A DNA stretch of 64,000 nt, from positions 4,278,001 through 4,342,000 of the forward strand of contig NZ_CP077062.1 in the NCBI RefSeq assembly GCF_019039255.1. The letters run 5' to 3'. The notes beneath the pieces were generated by a model, which was given only the letters and a program-made list of their open reading frames with translations, was not told where the DNA came from and did not search any database. The DNA is from Nocardioides panacis (GTDB lineage Bacteria; Actinomycetota; Actinomycetes; Propionibacteriales; Nocardioidaceae). Both the position numbers and the translations under genes were made by a program. Below are positions 48,662 to 58,523 of this stretch, one piece after another. Each line of letters begins with the position of its first letter. Position 1 is the first letter of the stretch.

Positions 48662-48680
48662 GGGTCTTGCCGCAAGCCCT
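48662..48680 (-). promoter_or_regulatory. Rifamycin-associated element (RAE)-like inverted repeat
   Basis: On the minus strand AGGGCTTGCGGCAAGACCC. It keeps the whole core CTTGCGGCAAG and matches the RAE consensus as I remember it (GGGGCTTGCGGCAAGCCCC) at 17 of 19 positions. RAEs precede rifamycin-inducible genes in actinobacteria and usually overlap the promoter. A weak -10-like CAGAAT (48650-48645) follows. Confidence 0.75.
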
Positions 48681-48741
48681 GGGGTCGGCTATACGTTGGG
48701 AGTGGCGGGGGACGCAGGGTCGTGCACGTCCCGGCCGCGGG

Positions 48742-49371
48742 TCAGTCCGTCGACGAGGCCCGTTCGGCGTCGGCGAGCGTCTGGCCGAGGAGTGCGCGGG
48801 CCGACCAGAGCATCTGCTCGCTGGCCTCCTCGCGGCTGAGCCCGGCGACGTCGGTGAGCCAGACGAGTGCCTCGATGCCCACGGCGCTGCGGACGGACAG
48901 GGCGACCCGGTGGATCTCGGCGTCGCCGAGACGCGGACGCAACGGGGCCAGCGCCTCCTCGAACCAGGCGATGGCCCGGCCCTGACGGAGCGGCAGGGAC
49001 TCGCGCGTGGTGTCCGGGTCGAGCGAGAGCCGCAGCATGGTCCGCTGCTGGTGCTCGGTGTCGACGACGAGCCCGATGAAAGCCTCGACGGCACCCAGGA
49101 GCCGGGCAGCGGGGTCGTCGCCGGCGTCGTCCGGGACCAGGGTGCTCGTGGTGGTCTCGGGGTGCGCGGCGACCAGCAGCGCGGTGCGGGTGGGGAAGTA
49201 GCGGTAGGCCGTGGTGCGCGACACCGCCGCGGCCTCGGCCGCCGCCTCGACCGTCGGCGCCGTCCCGCCGCGCGCCAGCAGCTCGCGCGCGGCGGCCACC
49301 AGGGCGTCGCGGGTCCGCTGCTTCTGCCGGGTCCGACCGGTGCGCTCGTAGGGCGTTGACACGCCCGTCAC
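48742..49371 (-). CDS. TetR-family transcriptional regulator
   Basis: About 206-209 residues. HTH: PTVEAAAEAAAVSRTTAYRYFPTRTALLVAA (about residues 38-69). The C-terminal domain is helical (EQMLWSARALLGQTLAD). Starts at 49371 (GTG) or 49362 (GTG, VSTPYERTGR) are both possible; the second leaves a more typical N-terminus. It is divergent from the cupin gene with an 18-base palindrome between them, so it probably represses the cupin gene and itself. Confidence 0.87.
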   Translation of the reverse strand: MTGVSTPYERTGRTRQKQRTRDALVAAARELLARGGTAPTVEAAAEAAAVSRTTAYRYFPTRTALLVAAHPETTTSTLVPDDAGDDPAARLLGAVEAFIGLVVDTEHQQRTMLRLSLDPDTTRESLPLRQGRAIAWFEEALAPLRPRLGDAEIHRVALSVRSAVGIEALVWLTDVAGLSREEASEQMLWSARALLGQTLADAERASSTD

Positions 49372-49406
49372 GGTACCCTAATCTCGTCATGGGACATGAG
49401 TCCCAT
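49356..49406 (+). promoter_or_regulatory. Consensus promoter and 18-bp operator of the cupin gene
   Basis: TTGACA (49356-49361), 17 bases, TAATCT (49379-49384), close to the sigma-70 consensus. The palindrome ATGGGAC-ATGA-GTCCCAT (49389-49406) sits at the expected transcription start, so bound TetR would block initiation. A GGGAGG ribosome site follows at 49411-49416. Confidence 0.75.
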
Positions 49407-49422
49407 AAATGGGAGGTTGCTC

Positions 49423-49896
49423 ATGGCGACGCTGGGGACGACGGTGCGGGCCCAGGGCACGGGTGAGCGGCGCTGGTTCTGCGGCGGTGGGGTGCACACC
49501 TGGCTCGCCGGCGAGGGCGAGACCGGCGGCGCCTACCTGCTGTTCGAGGACGAGCTGGACGCGGGCAAGGTGACCCCACTGCACCGACATCCCGACGCGG
49601 ACGAGACTTTCTACATGCTCGAGGGGGAGGTCCGGCTGCACGTCGCCGGGGACGAGCAGATCCTCGCGGCGGGCGGGATCGCGATCATCCCGCGCGGCGT
49701 ACCCCATGCGTTCGCGGTGACGACGCCGACGGCCCGGATGCTGTGTCTCCAGACGCCCGGGGGTGGAGAGGCGTTCTACCGGCAGGCGAGCGAGCCGGCG
49801 GGGGCCGGTGAGCCGCCGGTGCCGGACTTCGGGCGGGTCCGGGCGGCAGCCGCCGCGACCGGAGCGATCGAGCTCCTCGGACCTCCGCCGTTCTGA
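49423..49896 (+). CDS. Cupin-domain protein
   Basis: A 157-residue single-cupin protein. Motif 1 is TPLHRHPDADETFYMLEGEV (metal-binding His, His, Glu; about residues 51-70) and motif 2 is PRGVPHAFAVTTPTARML (His). The fold matches quercetin-dioxygenase-like cupins that detoxify or bind small molecules. The strong, operator-controlled promoter and divergent TetR gene suggest induction by the regulator's ligand. The metal and substrate are unknown. Confidence 0.9.
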   Translation: MATLGTTVRAQGTGERRWFCGGGVHTWLAGEGETGGAYLLFEDELDAGKVTPLHRHPDADETFYMLEGEVRLHVAGDEQILAAGGIAIIPRGVPHAFAVTTPTARMLCLQTPGGGEAFYRQASEPAGAGEPPVPDFGRVRAAAAATGAIELLGPPPF

Positions 49897-49909
49897 GCCG
49901 GACTGGTGG

Positions 49910-50188
49910 CTAGACCCCGGAGGCGGTGCGCGCCCGGGCGGTGCGACGGCGCAGCGACCGGCGCTCGTCCTCGCTCAGCCCACCCCAGACGCCGTGGTCC
50001 TGGTTCTCCTGGAGGGCCCACTCGAGGCACTGGGCACGGACCTCGCAGCCGCTGCAGATCTGCTTGGCCTCGTCGACCTGGGTCACCGCCGGTCCGGTGG
50101 TCCCGACGGGGAAGAAGAGCTCCGGGTTCTCGTCGAGGCAGGCGGAGCGGGAGCGCCAGTCGGCGTGGGGGGTGGCGTACGGCAGCAT
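49910..50188 (-). CDS. WhiB-family iron-sulfur regulator
   Basis: A 92-residue WhiB protein (95 if GTG 50197 is used). The four cluster cysteines are in SACLDENPELFFP, QICSGC and RAQCLEWAL, followed by the GVWGG turn and a basic DNA-binding tail (ERRSLRRRTARAR). It binds a [4Fe-4S] cluster and acts with sigma factors in redox and developmental control. WhiB proteins are restricted to actinobacteria and their phages, which fixes the phylum. The subclass is not clear; the compact form resembles WhiB1/WblE. Confidence 0.95.
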   Translation of the reverse strand: MLPYATPHADWRSRSACLDENPELFFPVGTTGPAVTQVDEAKQICSGCEVRAQCLEWALQENQDHGVWGGLSEDERRSLRRRTARARTASGV

Positions 50189-50254
50189 GACGTGCACCGT
50201 TCCCCATGTGGGGCCAGTCGAACCATCCGGGTCCGGCGGTGCTGGACCAGTCGC

Positions 50255-51637
50255 TCAGACCGGGGTGGTGCGTCCGGTCAGCGCCCAGCCGACGGCGGCG
50301 GCCACCGCGCCCCCGCCGAGCAGCACCGCGAACACCGCCGGACCGGGGGACGGCGCCGCGCCGGCGACCAGCGCACCCCCGAATGCCAGCCCGACCGCCA
50401 TCGCGGCGGCCGCCGCGGTCTGCGCGGCGCCGTTGTTGCGGCCCTGCTCGTCGTCGCGGGACAGGTCGAGCACCATCACGGCGAGCGTCGAGGACGAGAC
50501 GCCCATCCCGACCCCGGCGAGCGCCCAGCCGGCCAGGCCCCACCAGGGGGCGAGGGGGGTGACGGCGAGCAGCGTCGCGACCGTGAGCCCGACGGTCATG
50601 CAGGCCAGCCCGCCGCCCAGCATCCGGGAGCGGGTCGGCGCGGTGTAGTGGCCCTGGATCCAGGAGCCCAGCGCCCACGTCACGCCGGTGACGGTGAGGC
50701 TGACGCCCGCGGTGGCCGGGCCGAAGTCGTGCAGCAGGGTGAGCAGCAGGGGGATGAACGCCCCCACCGCCCCGAACGCGGCGCTGACCAGGCCGCGCAC
50801 CGCGACGACGGTCGGCAGCCCCCGGGCGCCGCGCACCGTCCCGGTCGGCAGCAGGCGCACGACGCTGACGAACAGCACGACGGCCGAGATCACGAGCACC
50901 GTCCAGGCCAGGGGCCCGTCGGAGGAGAGGTGCTCCCCGGCGAGGGTGGGCGCCAGGACGCCGGCGCCCGCGAGCAGCGCCCAGCCCACCCCCATCCGGA
51001 CACCGGCCGGGGGTCCGTCGGCGGTGACCCACGGGGCCGGGCCGATCGCCGGGCGCAGCAGCAGCCAGGTGGGTACGACGAGCGCCAGCACGCCGAGGAA
51101 CACCCAGCGCCAGCCGAGCTGCTCGGTGACCACGCCCGTGACGACCGGCCCCAGGACCGAGGGCAGGATCCAGGCGGCCGAGACGAGCGAGAACATCCGC
51201 GGCCGCAGCGAGGGGTGCAGCACGCGGGCGACCAGCACCATCAGGGACACGTCGACGAGCGCCTCGCCGGCACCGCTGACCAGCCGGCCGACCACCACCA
51301 CGGGCATCGCCCAGGCCAGCCCGACCAGCAGCTGGGCGACCGCGAACGCGGCGACACCGGTGCGCAGGACGGGCAGCGGCCCGCGCCGGTCCGCCCAGCC
51401 GCCGGCCACCGCCAGTGCCACCAGGAAGCTCGCGGCCGGGGCGGCGTTGGCCAGCCCGAACGACGCCAGCGCGTCGAAGTCCCGCACGACGGTCGGCAGC
51501 GCCGTCCCCACGGCCCGGTCGGCGAACGCCGCGAGGGTGATCATCGCGACCGTCCCCACGGACAGCGCGAGGTGGTCGCGCAACCGGGGGGCGCGGGTGG
51601 CGGTGGTGGTCGTCATGGCAGCAGCCTGCAACTTCAT
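50255..51637 (-). CDS. MFS transporter
   Basis: A 460-residue, 12-14-segment transporter. GGWADRRGPLPVLR (about residues 78-91) is the loop 2-3 motif A, and WILPSVLGPVVTGVVTEQLGWRWVFL contains the motif C-like antiporter region. It is probably a drug or metabolite exporter. ATG 51637 is given; ATG 51616 (MTTTTATRAPRLRD) is equally likely. It is divergent from the sigma-factor gene with 122 bases between them. Confidence 0.88.
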   Translation of the reverse strand: MKLQAAAMTTTTATRAPRLRDHLALSVGTVAMITLAAFADRAVGTALPTVVRDFDALASFGLANAAPAASFLVALAVAGGWADRRGPLPVLRTGVAAFAVAQLLVGLAWAMPVVVVGRLVSGAGEALVDVSLMVLVARVLHPSLRPRMFSLVSAAWILPSVLGPVVTGVVTEQLGWRWVFLGVLALVVPTWLLLRPAIGPAPWVTADGPPAGVRMGVGWALLAGAGVLAPTLAGEHLSSDGPLAWTVLVISAVVLFVSVVRLLPTGTVRGARGLPTVVAVRGLVSAAFGAVGAFIPLLLTLLHDFGPATAGVSLTVTGVTWALGSWIQGHYTAPTRSRMLGGGLACMTVGLTVATLLAVTPLAPWWGLAGWALAGVGMGVSSSTLAVMVLDLSRDDEQGRNNGAAQTAAAAAMAVGLAFGGALVAGAAPSPGPAVFAVLLGGGAVAAAVGWALTGRTTPV

Positions 51638-51759
51638 GTCGGGGTGAGGTCAACCGGATTGTCCCTGTGCGGCGGGCGCGCGGGGCAGGATGGTGGTAGA
51701 CGGTAGGGCAGGACTGCCGCGCGGACCGCCCGGTCCGTGCCATCGAGCGGAGCACGCCG

Positions 51760-52773
51760 GTGAGAACGCACAGGGACGACCGTCCCGACTTCGAGGACTT
51801 CGTCGCCGTGTGCTCGGGCCGGCTGCTGCGGACCGCCTACCTGCTGACCCGGGACGCCGACCTGGCCGAGCGGCTGCTGGAGCGGGCGCTCGGGCAGGCC
51901 TGGTTCGGCTGGAACCACCTCGACGACCAGCCGGAGCTCGAGGTCCGGGCCACGCTGGTCAACACCTACGACACCTGGTGGCGCCGCCGCTGGGACCGCC
52001 GGCGACCGGCCGCGGGCCGGACCGACTCCTGGGACACGCTGCCCCGGCACCAGCGCGTGGTGCTGGTGCTGCGGTACTTCGACGACCTGTCGGCCGAGGA
52101 CGCCGCGGACCTGCTCGAGGTGCCGGTCGGCACGGTCCGGCACCGGGCCACGGCGGCCCTGCGGCGGCTGGACCTGACCGAGGACCGGCTGCGCGCGGCG
52201 CTGGCCGAGCGGGCCGACGGTGTGGGGGAGGGCATCGGGCCGCGGGCGCGCGCCGACGCCGTGGAGGCGCGGGTGGCCCGCGCGCACCTGCGGCGCAGGA
52301 CCTGGGTGGGTACGGCGGTCGGGCTCGCGTCCGCCGCGGTGGTGGTCGGCGCGGCCGTCGTACCCCCGCTGCTGCCGCAGGCGCCGGCGCCGGGTCCGGG
52401 GCCGCTCGAGCCGATGGTCCAGACGCCGCCCCGGCTGGCCGGCTGGGCGATGCCGGAGAAGGTGCACACCCAGGGCCGGGTCTACCGGTTCGCCCGCGGC
52501 GAGCAGAGCCGGGAGCCGCGCGGCCTGCTCCGGGTCGCGGTGCCGTCGTCGAGGGACCTGAAGGTGATCGCCTGGTCGACGACGCCCGGCACGCCCGGCC
52601 GGGTGGTGGTCAGCGTCGACGGCACCGTGGTCAGCAACAGCGGCGCGGGCGTGTTCGAGTACCCCGTCGTGCTGGCCGCCGGGCGGCCGCACCTCGTCGT
52701 GGTCCGGCCGACCGCGGCCCGCTCGGGGGACCGGATCGGGCTGGCGATCTACGAGCCCGACCGGGGGTTCTGA
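51760..52773 (+). CDS. SigE-family ECF sigma factor fused to a membrane anchor and extracytoplasmic domain
   Basis: A 337-residue protein. Region sigma-2 covers about residues 10-80 (DFVAVCSGRLLRTAYLLTRD ... VNTYDTWWRRRW) and region sigma-4 about 93-137 (LPRHQRVVLVLRYFDDLSAE ... GTVRHRATAALRRL). After a charged linker there is a membrane segment (residues 181-204) and a C-terminal domain of about 130 residues predicted outside the cell (ending AIYEPDRGF). ECF factors are normally soluble and held by a separate anti-sigma factor; here sensor and sigma are one chain. The sigma-2 core is divergent, so promoter recognition may be weak. Confidence 0.82.
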   Translation: MRTHRDDRPDFEDFVAVCSGRLLRTAYLLTRDADLAERLLERALGQAWFGWNHLDDQPELEVRATLVNTYDTWWRRRWDRRRPAAGRTDSWDTLPRHQRVVLVLRYFDDLSAEDAADLLEVPVGTVRHRATAALRRLDLTEDRLRAALAERADGVGEGIGPRARADAVEARVARAHLRRRTWVGTAVGLASAAVVVGAAVVPPLLPQAPAPGPGPLEPMVQTPPRLAGWAMPEKVHTQGRVYRFARGEQSREPRGLLRVAVPSSRDLKVIAWSTTPGTPGRVVVSVDGTVVSNSGAGVFEYPVVLAAGRPHLVVVRPTAARSGDRIGLAIYEPDRGF

Positions 52774-52785
52774 GACCGGCCGGGG

Positions 52786-53769
52786 TCAGTTGCCGCCGTT
52801 GCCGGTGATCAGGCTGCCCGTGGAGGGCTGGTAGGGGTTCAGGCCGTGGTCGAGGGCGTACTGCTTGAGGTAGCCGTCGCGGCCGAGGACCTTGATCCGC
52901 TCGTTGATCTTGGCCGCCTCGGCTTTCTCCACGGCGATCTGCGCGTTCGCGGCGGACTCCCGGGCGGCGGCCTCCGCCTCGGCGGCCTTGGCCTTCGCGA
53001 CCGCCTCCTGCTGCTTGACCAGGGCGTTCTTGATCGCCTGCGGCGGCTCGGGCTTCTGCAGGGTGATCGCGAAGTTCTCGAAGAACTCGGTGTCGCCGTC
53101 GGTCTGCCGGTTCACCAGGTCCGGGAGCTGCTCGAGGACGTCCTTCTCCCACGCGGCCTTCTTGGTCGGGTCGGTGTAGAGCTCGGTGTAGGTGTAGTTC
53201 TGGCCGGCCCGGTCGATCGCGGTGTCCAGCGGCCGCGCGATGTACACGTTGAGCATCTGCCGCCAGCCGTCCGAGCGCTGGCCGTCGTCGGTCATGTACG
53301 CCTGGTACCGGTTGCCGATCAGCTCGTGGAACCGCTGCAGGGCGCCGCCGCGGTACGTCGTGCCACCGATCTGGATCGGCTGGCAGGAGGTGTTCAGCAG
53401 GAAGTTCGTGACCCCCTCGACGGTCATCTCGATGCCGTCCCGCGTGACGAAGGTGATCTGCAGTCCGTCGCCGGTGGTGTCGGCGTCGAACACGAAGTTG
53501 GTCTGCGAGGCGGGGTAGGCGAAGTGCGAGTCGCCGGGGCCGTCGAACACCCGGTTGGACGGCTCGATGCAGTCGGAGAACCGCTTGCTGGAGAACGCGC
53601 CGCCCTTGTAGTGCAGGGAGACCTGGTCCGGCCCGGTCGAGGCCGTCGAGGGCCGCACGAACATCAGCATCGCGATCACCACCAGCACGACCACGACGAG
53701 GACCAGCACGACCCGGCCGCCGCGTCCGGTGCGGACGGCGTCGAGGGCTTCGGTGTTCCTGGGGCTCAC
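52786..53769 (-). CDS. SPFH (band 7/stomatin-like) domain protein
   Basis: A 327-residue membrane-anchored protein: short cytoplasmic N-terminus, membrane segment at about residues 20-38, an SPFH domain (residues about 45-240, QITFVTRDGIEMTVEGVTNFLL) and an Ala/Glu/Lys coiled coil (about 245-300). SPFH proteins form oligomeric scaffolds at membranes. The GTG start overlaps the stop of a small membrane-protein gene (GTGA), so the two are co-translated and probably partners. Confidence 0.85.
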   Translation of the reverse strand: MSPRNTEALDAVRTGRGGRVVLVLVVVVLVVIAMLMFVRPSTASTGPDQVSLHYKGGAFSSKRFSDCIEPSNRVFDGPGDSHFAYPASQTNFVFDADTTGDGLQITFVTRDGIEMTVEGVTNFLLNTSCQPIQIGGTTYRGGALQRFHELIGNRYQAYMTDDGQRSDGWRQMLNVYIARPLDTAIDRAGQNYTYTELYTDPTKKAAWEKDVLEQLPDLVNRQTDGDTEFFENFAITLQKPEPPQAIKNALVKQQEAVAKAKAAEAEAAARESAANAQIAVEKAEAAKINERIKVLGRDGYLKQYALDHGLNPYQPSTGSLITGNGGN

Positions 53770-54029
53770 GGCTCCAGCTCCTTCTTCTCGTGCGCGCGGA
53801 TCTCGTCGATGACGATCGTGGAGAGGTTCGGGTCGAGCTCGCGCTGGTCCCAGGCGATGTCCTTCAGGCGCGCGACGAGGGCGCGCAGGGCGGTGATCTC
53901 GCGACGTACCGCGTCGACGGTGCGGGCGTCGACGGCCTGCTGGGTGGCCGAGCCGCGACCGACGAAGTAGCCGACCGCCCCGGCGAGCAGCACGAGCAGC
54001 AGCACGGCCAACGACGCGTACGCCGGCAT
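53766..54029 (-). CDS. Small membrane protein upstream of SPFH gene
   Basis: An 87-residue protein starting at ATG 54029: MPAYASLAVLLLVLLAGAVGYFVGRG is a single membrane anchor, followed by a coiled-coil-like helix (residues about 33-60) and a charged tail (IDEIRAHEKKELEP). No family recognised. Translational overlap with the SPFH protein suggests they assemble together. The longer open frame to 54227 has no supporting start. Confidence 0.7.
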   Translation of the reverse strand: MPAYASLAVLLLVLLAGAVGYFVGRGSATQQAVDARTVDAVRREITALRALVARLKDIAWDQRELDPNLSTIVIDEIRAHEKKELEP

Positions 54030-54198
54030 CCGGGCCCCCGATCTGAGCGGCCGTCCCGTCGACGACCGTGCACGGAGGCTAGCCGACCCCGGCGGTCCCG
54101 CGGGGCGGCTGACGAGAAACGGGGACGGGGCCTCCGGCGGGCGGGGTAGAGTTGCGGACTTGCCCGAACAGGTTCTGACCGCATCCAGGAGCCGAAGC

Positions 54199-56385
<2,187 letters not shown>

Positions 56386-56390
56386 CCCCG

Positions 56391-56497
56391 ACCCGGCGCG
56401 TCTGGCGGCGAAACGCCCGCCCACCCGGCGCGTCTGGCGACGAGCCGCCGCCAGAGTCGCCGGGTGGGCGGGGGTGAGACCGCCAGAGTCGCCGGGT
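56391..56497. repeat. Direct and inverted 17-bp repeats in the helD-phzE gap
   Basis: ACCCGGCGCGTCTGGCG occurs at 56391-56407 and 56423-56439. The near-complement CGCCAGAGTCGCCGGGT occurs at 56449-56465 and 56481-56497 (15 of 17 bases complementary). The four units can pair into one or two long hairpins, probably ending helD transcription just before the phzE-like promoter. Confidence 0.7.
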
Positions 56498-56507
56498 CGG
56501 CGGTGGG

Positions 56508-56521
56508 TAGAGTCCGGCGCT
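56508..56521 (+). promoter_or_regulatory. Leaderless promoter of the PhzE-like gene
   Basis: TAGAGT (56508-56513) is followed by 8 bases and ATG 56522. The -35 region lies in the repeat cluster and shows no clear box. Confidence 0.45.
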
Positions 56522-58426
56522 ATGGACGCCTCGCCCTTCCCCACCGCAGCGGCCGGACTCGAGGCGATGCTGGGGCACGAGGCCTGGGCGGTGATCCGGC
56601 TGCGCGACTCGGGCACGGTGACCCTCGTCGGCGGCGCCCGCAGCGAGGTGGGGAGCCTGCTCGACGTCCCCCTCGAGGAGGGCGTGCCGGACCCCGCGCG
56701 CCGGTTCGACCGGCTGGTCGCGATCCCGTTCCGGCAGGTCGCCGAGCGCGGCTTCGAGGCCCACGACGACGGCACCCCGCTGACCGTCGTCGACATCGAG
56801 CAGGAGACCGAGGTCCCGCTCGCCGAGCTGCTGGCCGCACTGCCGCGCGAGGAGCTGACCTTCGCCGACCGCGGCGGCTTCGACACCACCGACGAGCAGT
56901 ACGGCGTCGTGGTGGACGCCATCATCCGCGACGAGATCGGCCACGGGGAGGGCGCCAACCTCGTCATCGGCCGGCACTACCGGGCCCAGGTCGAGGACTG
57001 GGACGCGGCCAAGGCGCTGACCGTGCTGGGCCGGCTGCTGGAGCGCGAGCGCGGCGCCTACTGGACCTACTGCTTCTTCACCGGCGACCGGTTCCTGGTC
57101 GGCGCGAGCCCCGAGCGGCACGTGTCGGTGCACGGCGGCGACGTCCGGATGAACCCGATCAGCGGCACGTTCCGGCTCAAGGGGCTGACCGACGAGCGCG
57201 AGCGGAAGGCGCGGCTGCTGGACTTCCTGGCCGACGAGAAGGAGATCTACGAGCTCTTCATGGTCGTCGACGAGGAGCTCAAGATGATGTGCGACATCTG
57301 CCACGAGGGCGGCCAGGTGCTCGGCCCGTTCCTCAAGCCGATGACGCACCTGGTGCACACCGAGTACCTCCTGGCGGGCCGCACGGACCGCGACGTGCGC
57401 GAGGTGCTCCGCGACACGATGTACGCCGCCACCGTCACCGGGTCGCCCGTGGAGAACGCCTGCCGGCTGATCAAGAAGTACGAGCCGGAGGGGCGCGGGT
57501 ACTACGGGGCCGCGCTCGCCCTGCTGGGCCGCGACGCCGCGGGGGAGGCCACCGCCGACTCCCCGATCGTGATCCGCACCGCCGACGTCGGGCTGGACGG
57601 CAGGCTCAAGGTCACCGCCGGCGCGACGCTGGTGCGCGACTCGCAGGCGGCCCACGAGGTCGCGGAGACGCACGCCAAGGCCGGCGGGATCCTGGCCGCG
57701 TTCGGACTGGTCGACCAGGCCACGTCGGCGGCCGAGGGCCTCGACGAGCTGACCCGCGACGAGGACGTCGTGATCGCCCTGGGCAGCCGCAACCAGCGGC
57801 TCAGCCGGTTCTGGCTGACGGACCAGGGCGGCTCGCCTCCCGCGCCCGAGCTCAAGGGCAGGTCCGCGGTGATCCTCGACGGCGAGGACGACTTCGTGAA
57901 CATGCTCCGGCACGTCCTCGCGGTGATGGGCATGACCAGCTCCGTGGTCCGGCACGAGGACTTCACCCCGGAGGCCGTCGACGGCTTCGACCTGGTGATC
58001 GTCGGGCCCGGCCCGGGCGACCCGCGCGACGCCGAGCACCCCAAGATCGCCGCGTTCGGTGCCGCGGTCGACGTGCTCCTGGAGCGCGAGCAGCCGTTCC
58101 TGGCGGTCTGTCTCGGCCACCAGGTGCTCTGCGGGCGGCTGGGCATCGACCTGGCGTTCAAGGACATCGTGTTCCAGGGCACCCAGTCGCGGGTGGACCT
58201 CGGGGAGCGCGAGGAGAACGTCGGCTTCTACAACACGTTCGTCGGCCGGGTCGGCGGCGAGCTGCCGCCGGGCGTCTCGACCCGGGCCGACCCGCTGACC
58301 GGGGACGTGCACCTCGTGGAGGGGCCGCACTTCCGCGGCATCCAGTTCCACGCGGAGTCGATCCTGACCGAGCACGGCTACGAGCTGATCCACGACCTGG
58401 TCCTGGACCTGCTGCACACCCCCTGA
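56522..58426 (+). CDS. phzE: PhzE-like fused TrpE-TrpG (2-amino-2-desoxyisochorismate/anthranilate synthase)
   Basis: A 634-residue fusion. Residues about 1-420 are a chorismate-utilising domain: MNPISGTFR, EIYELFMVVDEELKMM, HTEYLLAGRTDRDV, TVTGSPVENACRLI, YEPEGRGYYG. Residues about 445-634 are a class I glutamine amidotransferase: GPGPGDPRD, nucleophile Cys in LAVCLGHQ, and FHAESILTEHGYEL with the catalytic His/Glu. The order and motifs follow PhzE, which aminates chorismate, rather than separate TrpE. No other phenazine genes are in the window, so it could serve another aminated product or tryptophan supply. Leaderless promoter; strong terminator after the stop. Confidence 0.87.
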   Translation: MDASPFPTAAAGLEAMLGHEAWAVIRLRDSGTVTLVGGARSEVGSLLDVPLEEGVPDPARRFDRLVAIPFRQVAERGFEAHDDGTPLTVVDIEQETEVPLAELLAALPREELTFADRGGFDTTDEQYGVVVDAIIRDEIGHGEGANLVIGRHYRAQVEDWDAAKALTVLGRLLERERGAYWTYCFFTGDRFLVGASPERHVSVHGGDVRMNPISGTFRLKGLTDERERKARLLDFLADEKEIYELFMVVDEELKMMCDICHEGGQVLGPFLKPMTHLVHTEYLLAGRTDRDVREVLRDTMYAATVTGSPVENACRLIKKYEPEGRGYYGAALALLGRDAAGEATADSPIVIRTADVGLDGRLKVTAGATLVRDSQAAHEVAETHAKAGGILAAFGLVDQATSAAEGLDELTRDEDVVIALGSRNQRLSRFWLTDQGGSPPAPELKGRSAVILDGEDDFVNMLRHVLAVMGMTSSVVRHEDFTPEAVDGFDLVIVGPGPGDPRDAEHPKIAAFGAAVDVLLEREQPFLAVCLGHQVLCGRLGIDLAFKDIVFQGTQSRVDLGEREENVGFYNTFVGRVGGELPPGVSTRADPLTGDVHLVEGPHFRGIQFHAESILTEHGYELIHDLVLDLLHTP

Positions 58427-58436
58427 CGCACGAACC

Positions 58437-58471
58437 CCCCTCCCCGTCGACCCTGTTTCGACGAGGAGGGG
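58437..58471 (+). terminator. Stem-loop terminator after the PhzE-like gene
   Basis: CCCCTCCCCGTCGA (58437-58450) pairs with TCGACGAGGAGGGG (58458-58471) with one mismatch; loop CCCTGTT. It begins 10 bases after the stop codon and separates two convergent genes. Confidence 0.75.
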
Positions 58472-58479
58472 TGGTCGTC

Positions 58480-58513
58480 AGGCCCGGGTGGACCTGACCC
58501 GGGGCCCGGGTCG
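58480..58513. repeat. Dispersed copy of the 22-bp repeat
   Basis: ACCTGACCCGGGGCCCGG, extended by GTCG (58492-58513), is the reverse complement of the 22-bp tandem unit at 18939-19038 with 20 of 22 identities; a partial unit precedes it (58480-58491). It lies between the convergent phzE-like and protease genes. Confidence 0.7.
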
Positions 58514-58523
58514 GCGGGGGTGC

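Noticed and set aside
48576-49094. N-terminal extension of the HelR-like protein to 49094
   Set aside because: The extra frame overlaps the TetR gene and the RAE and has no homology; the family N-terminus begins near GTG 48575.
56522-58426. Phenazine biosynthesis cluster
   Set aside because: Only a PhzE-like gene is present; the neighbours are helD and an HtrA-type protease.
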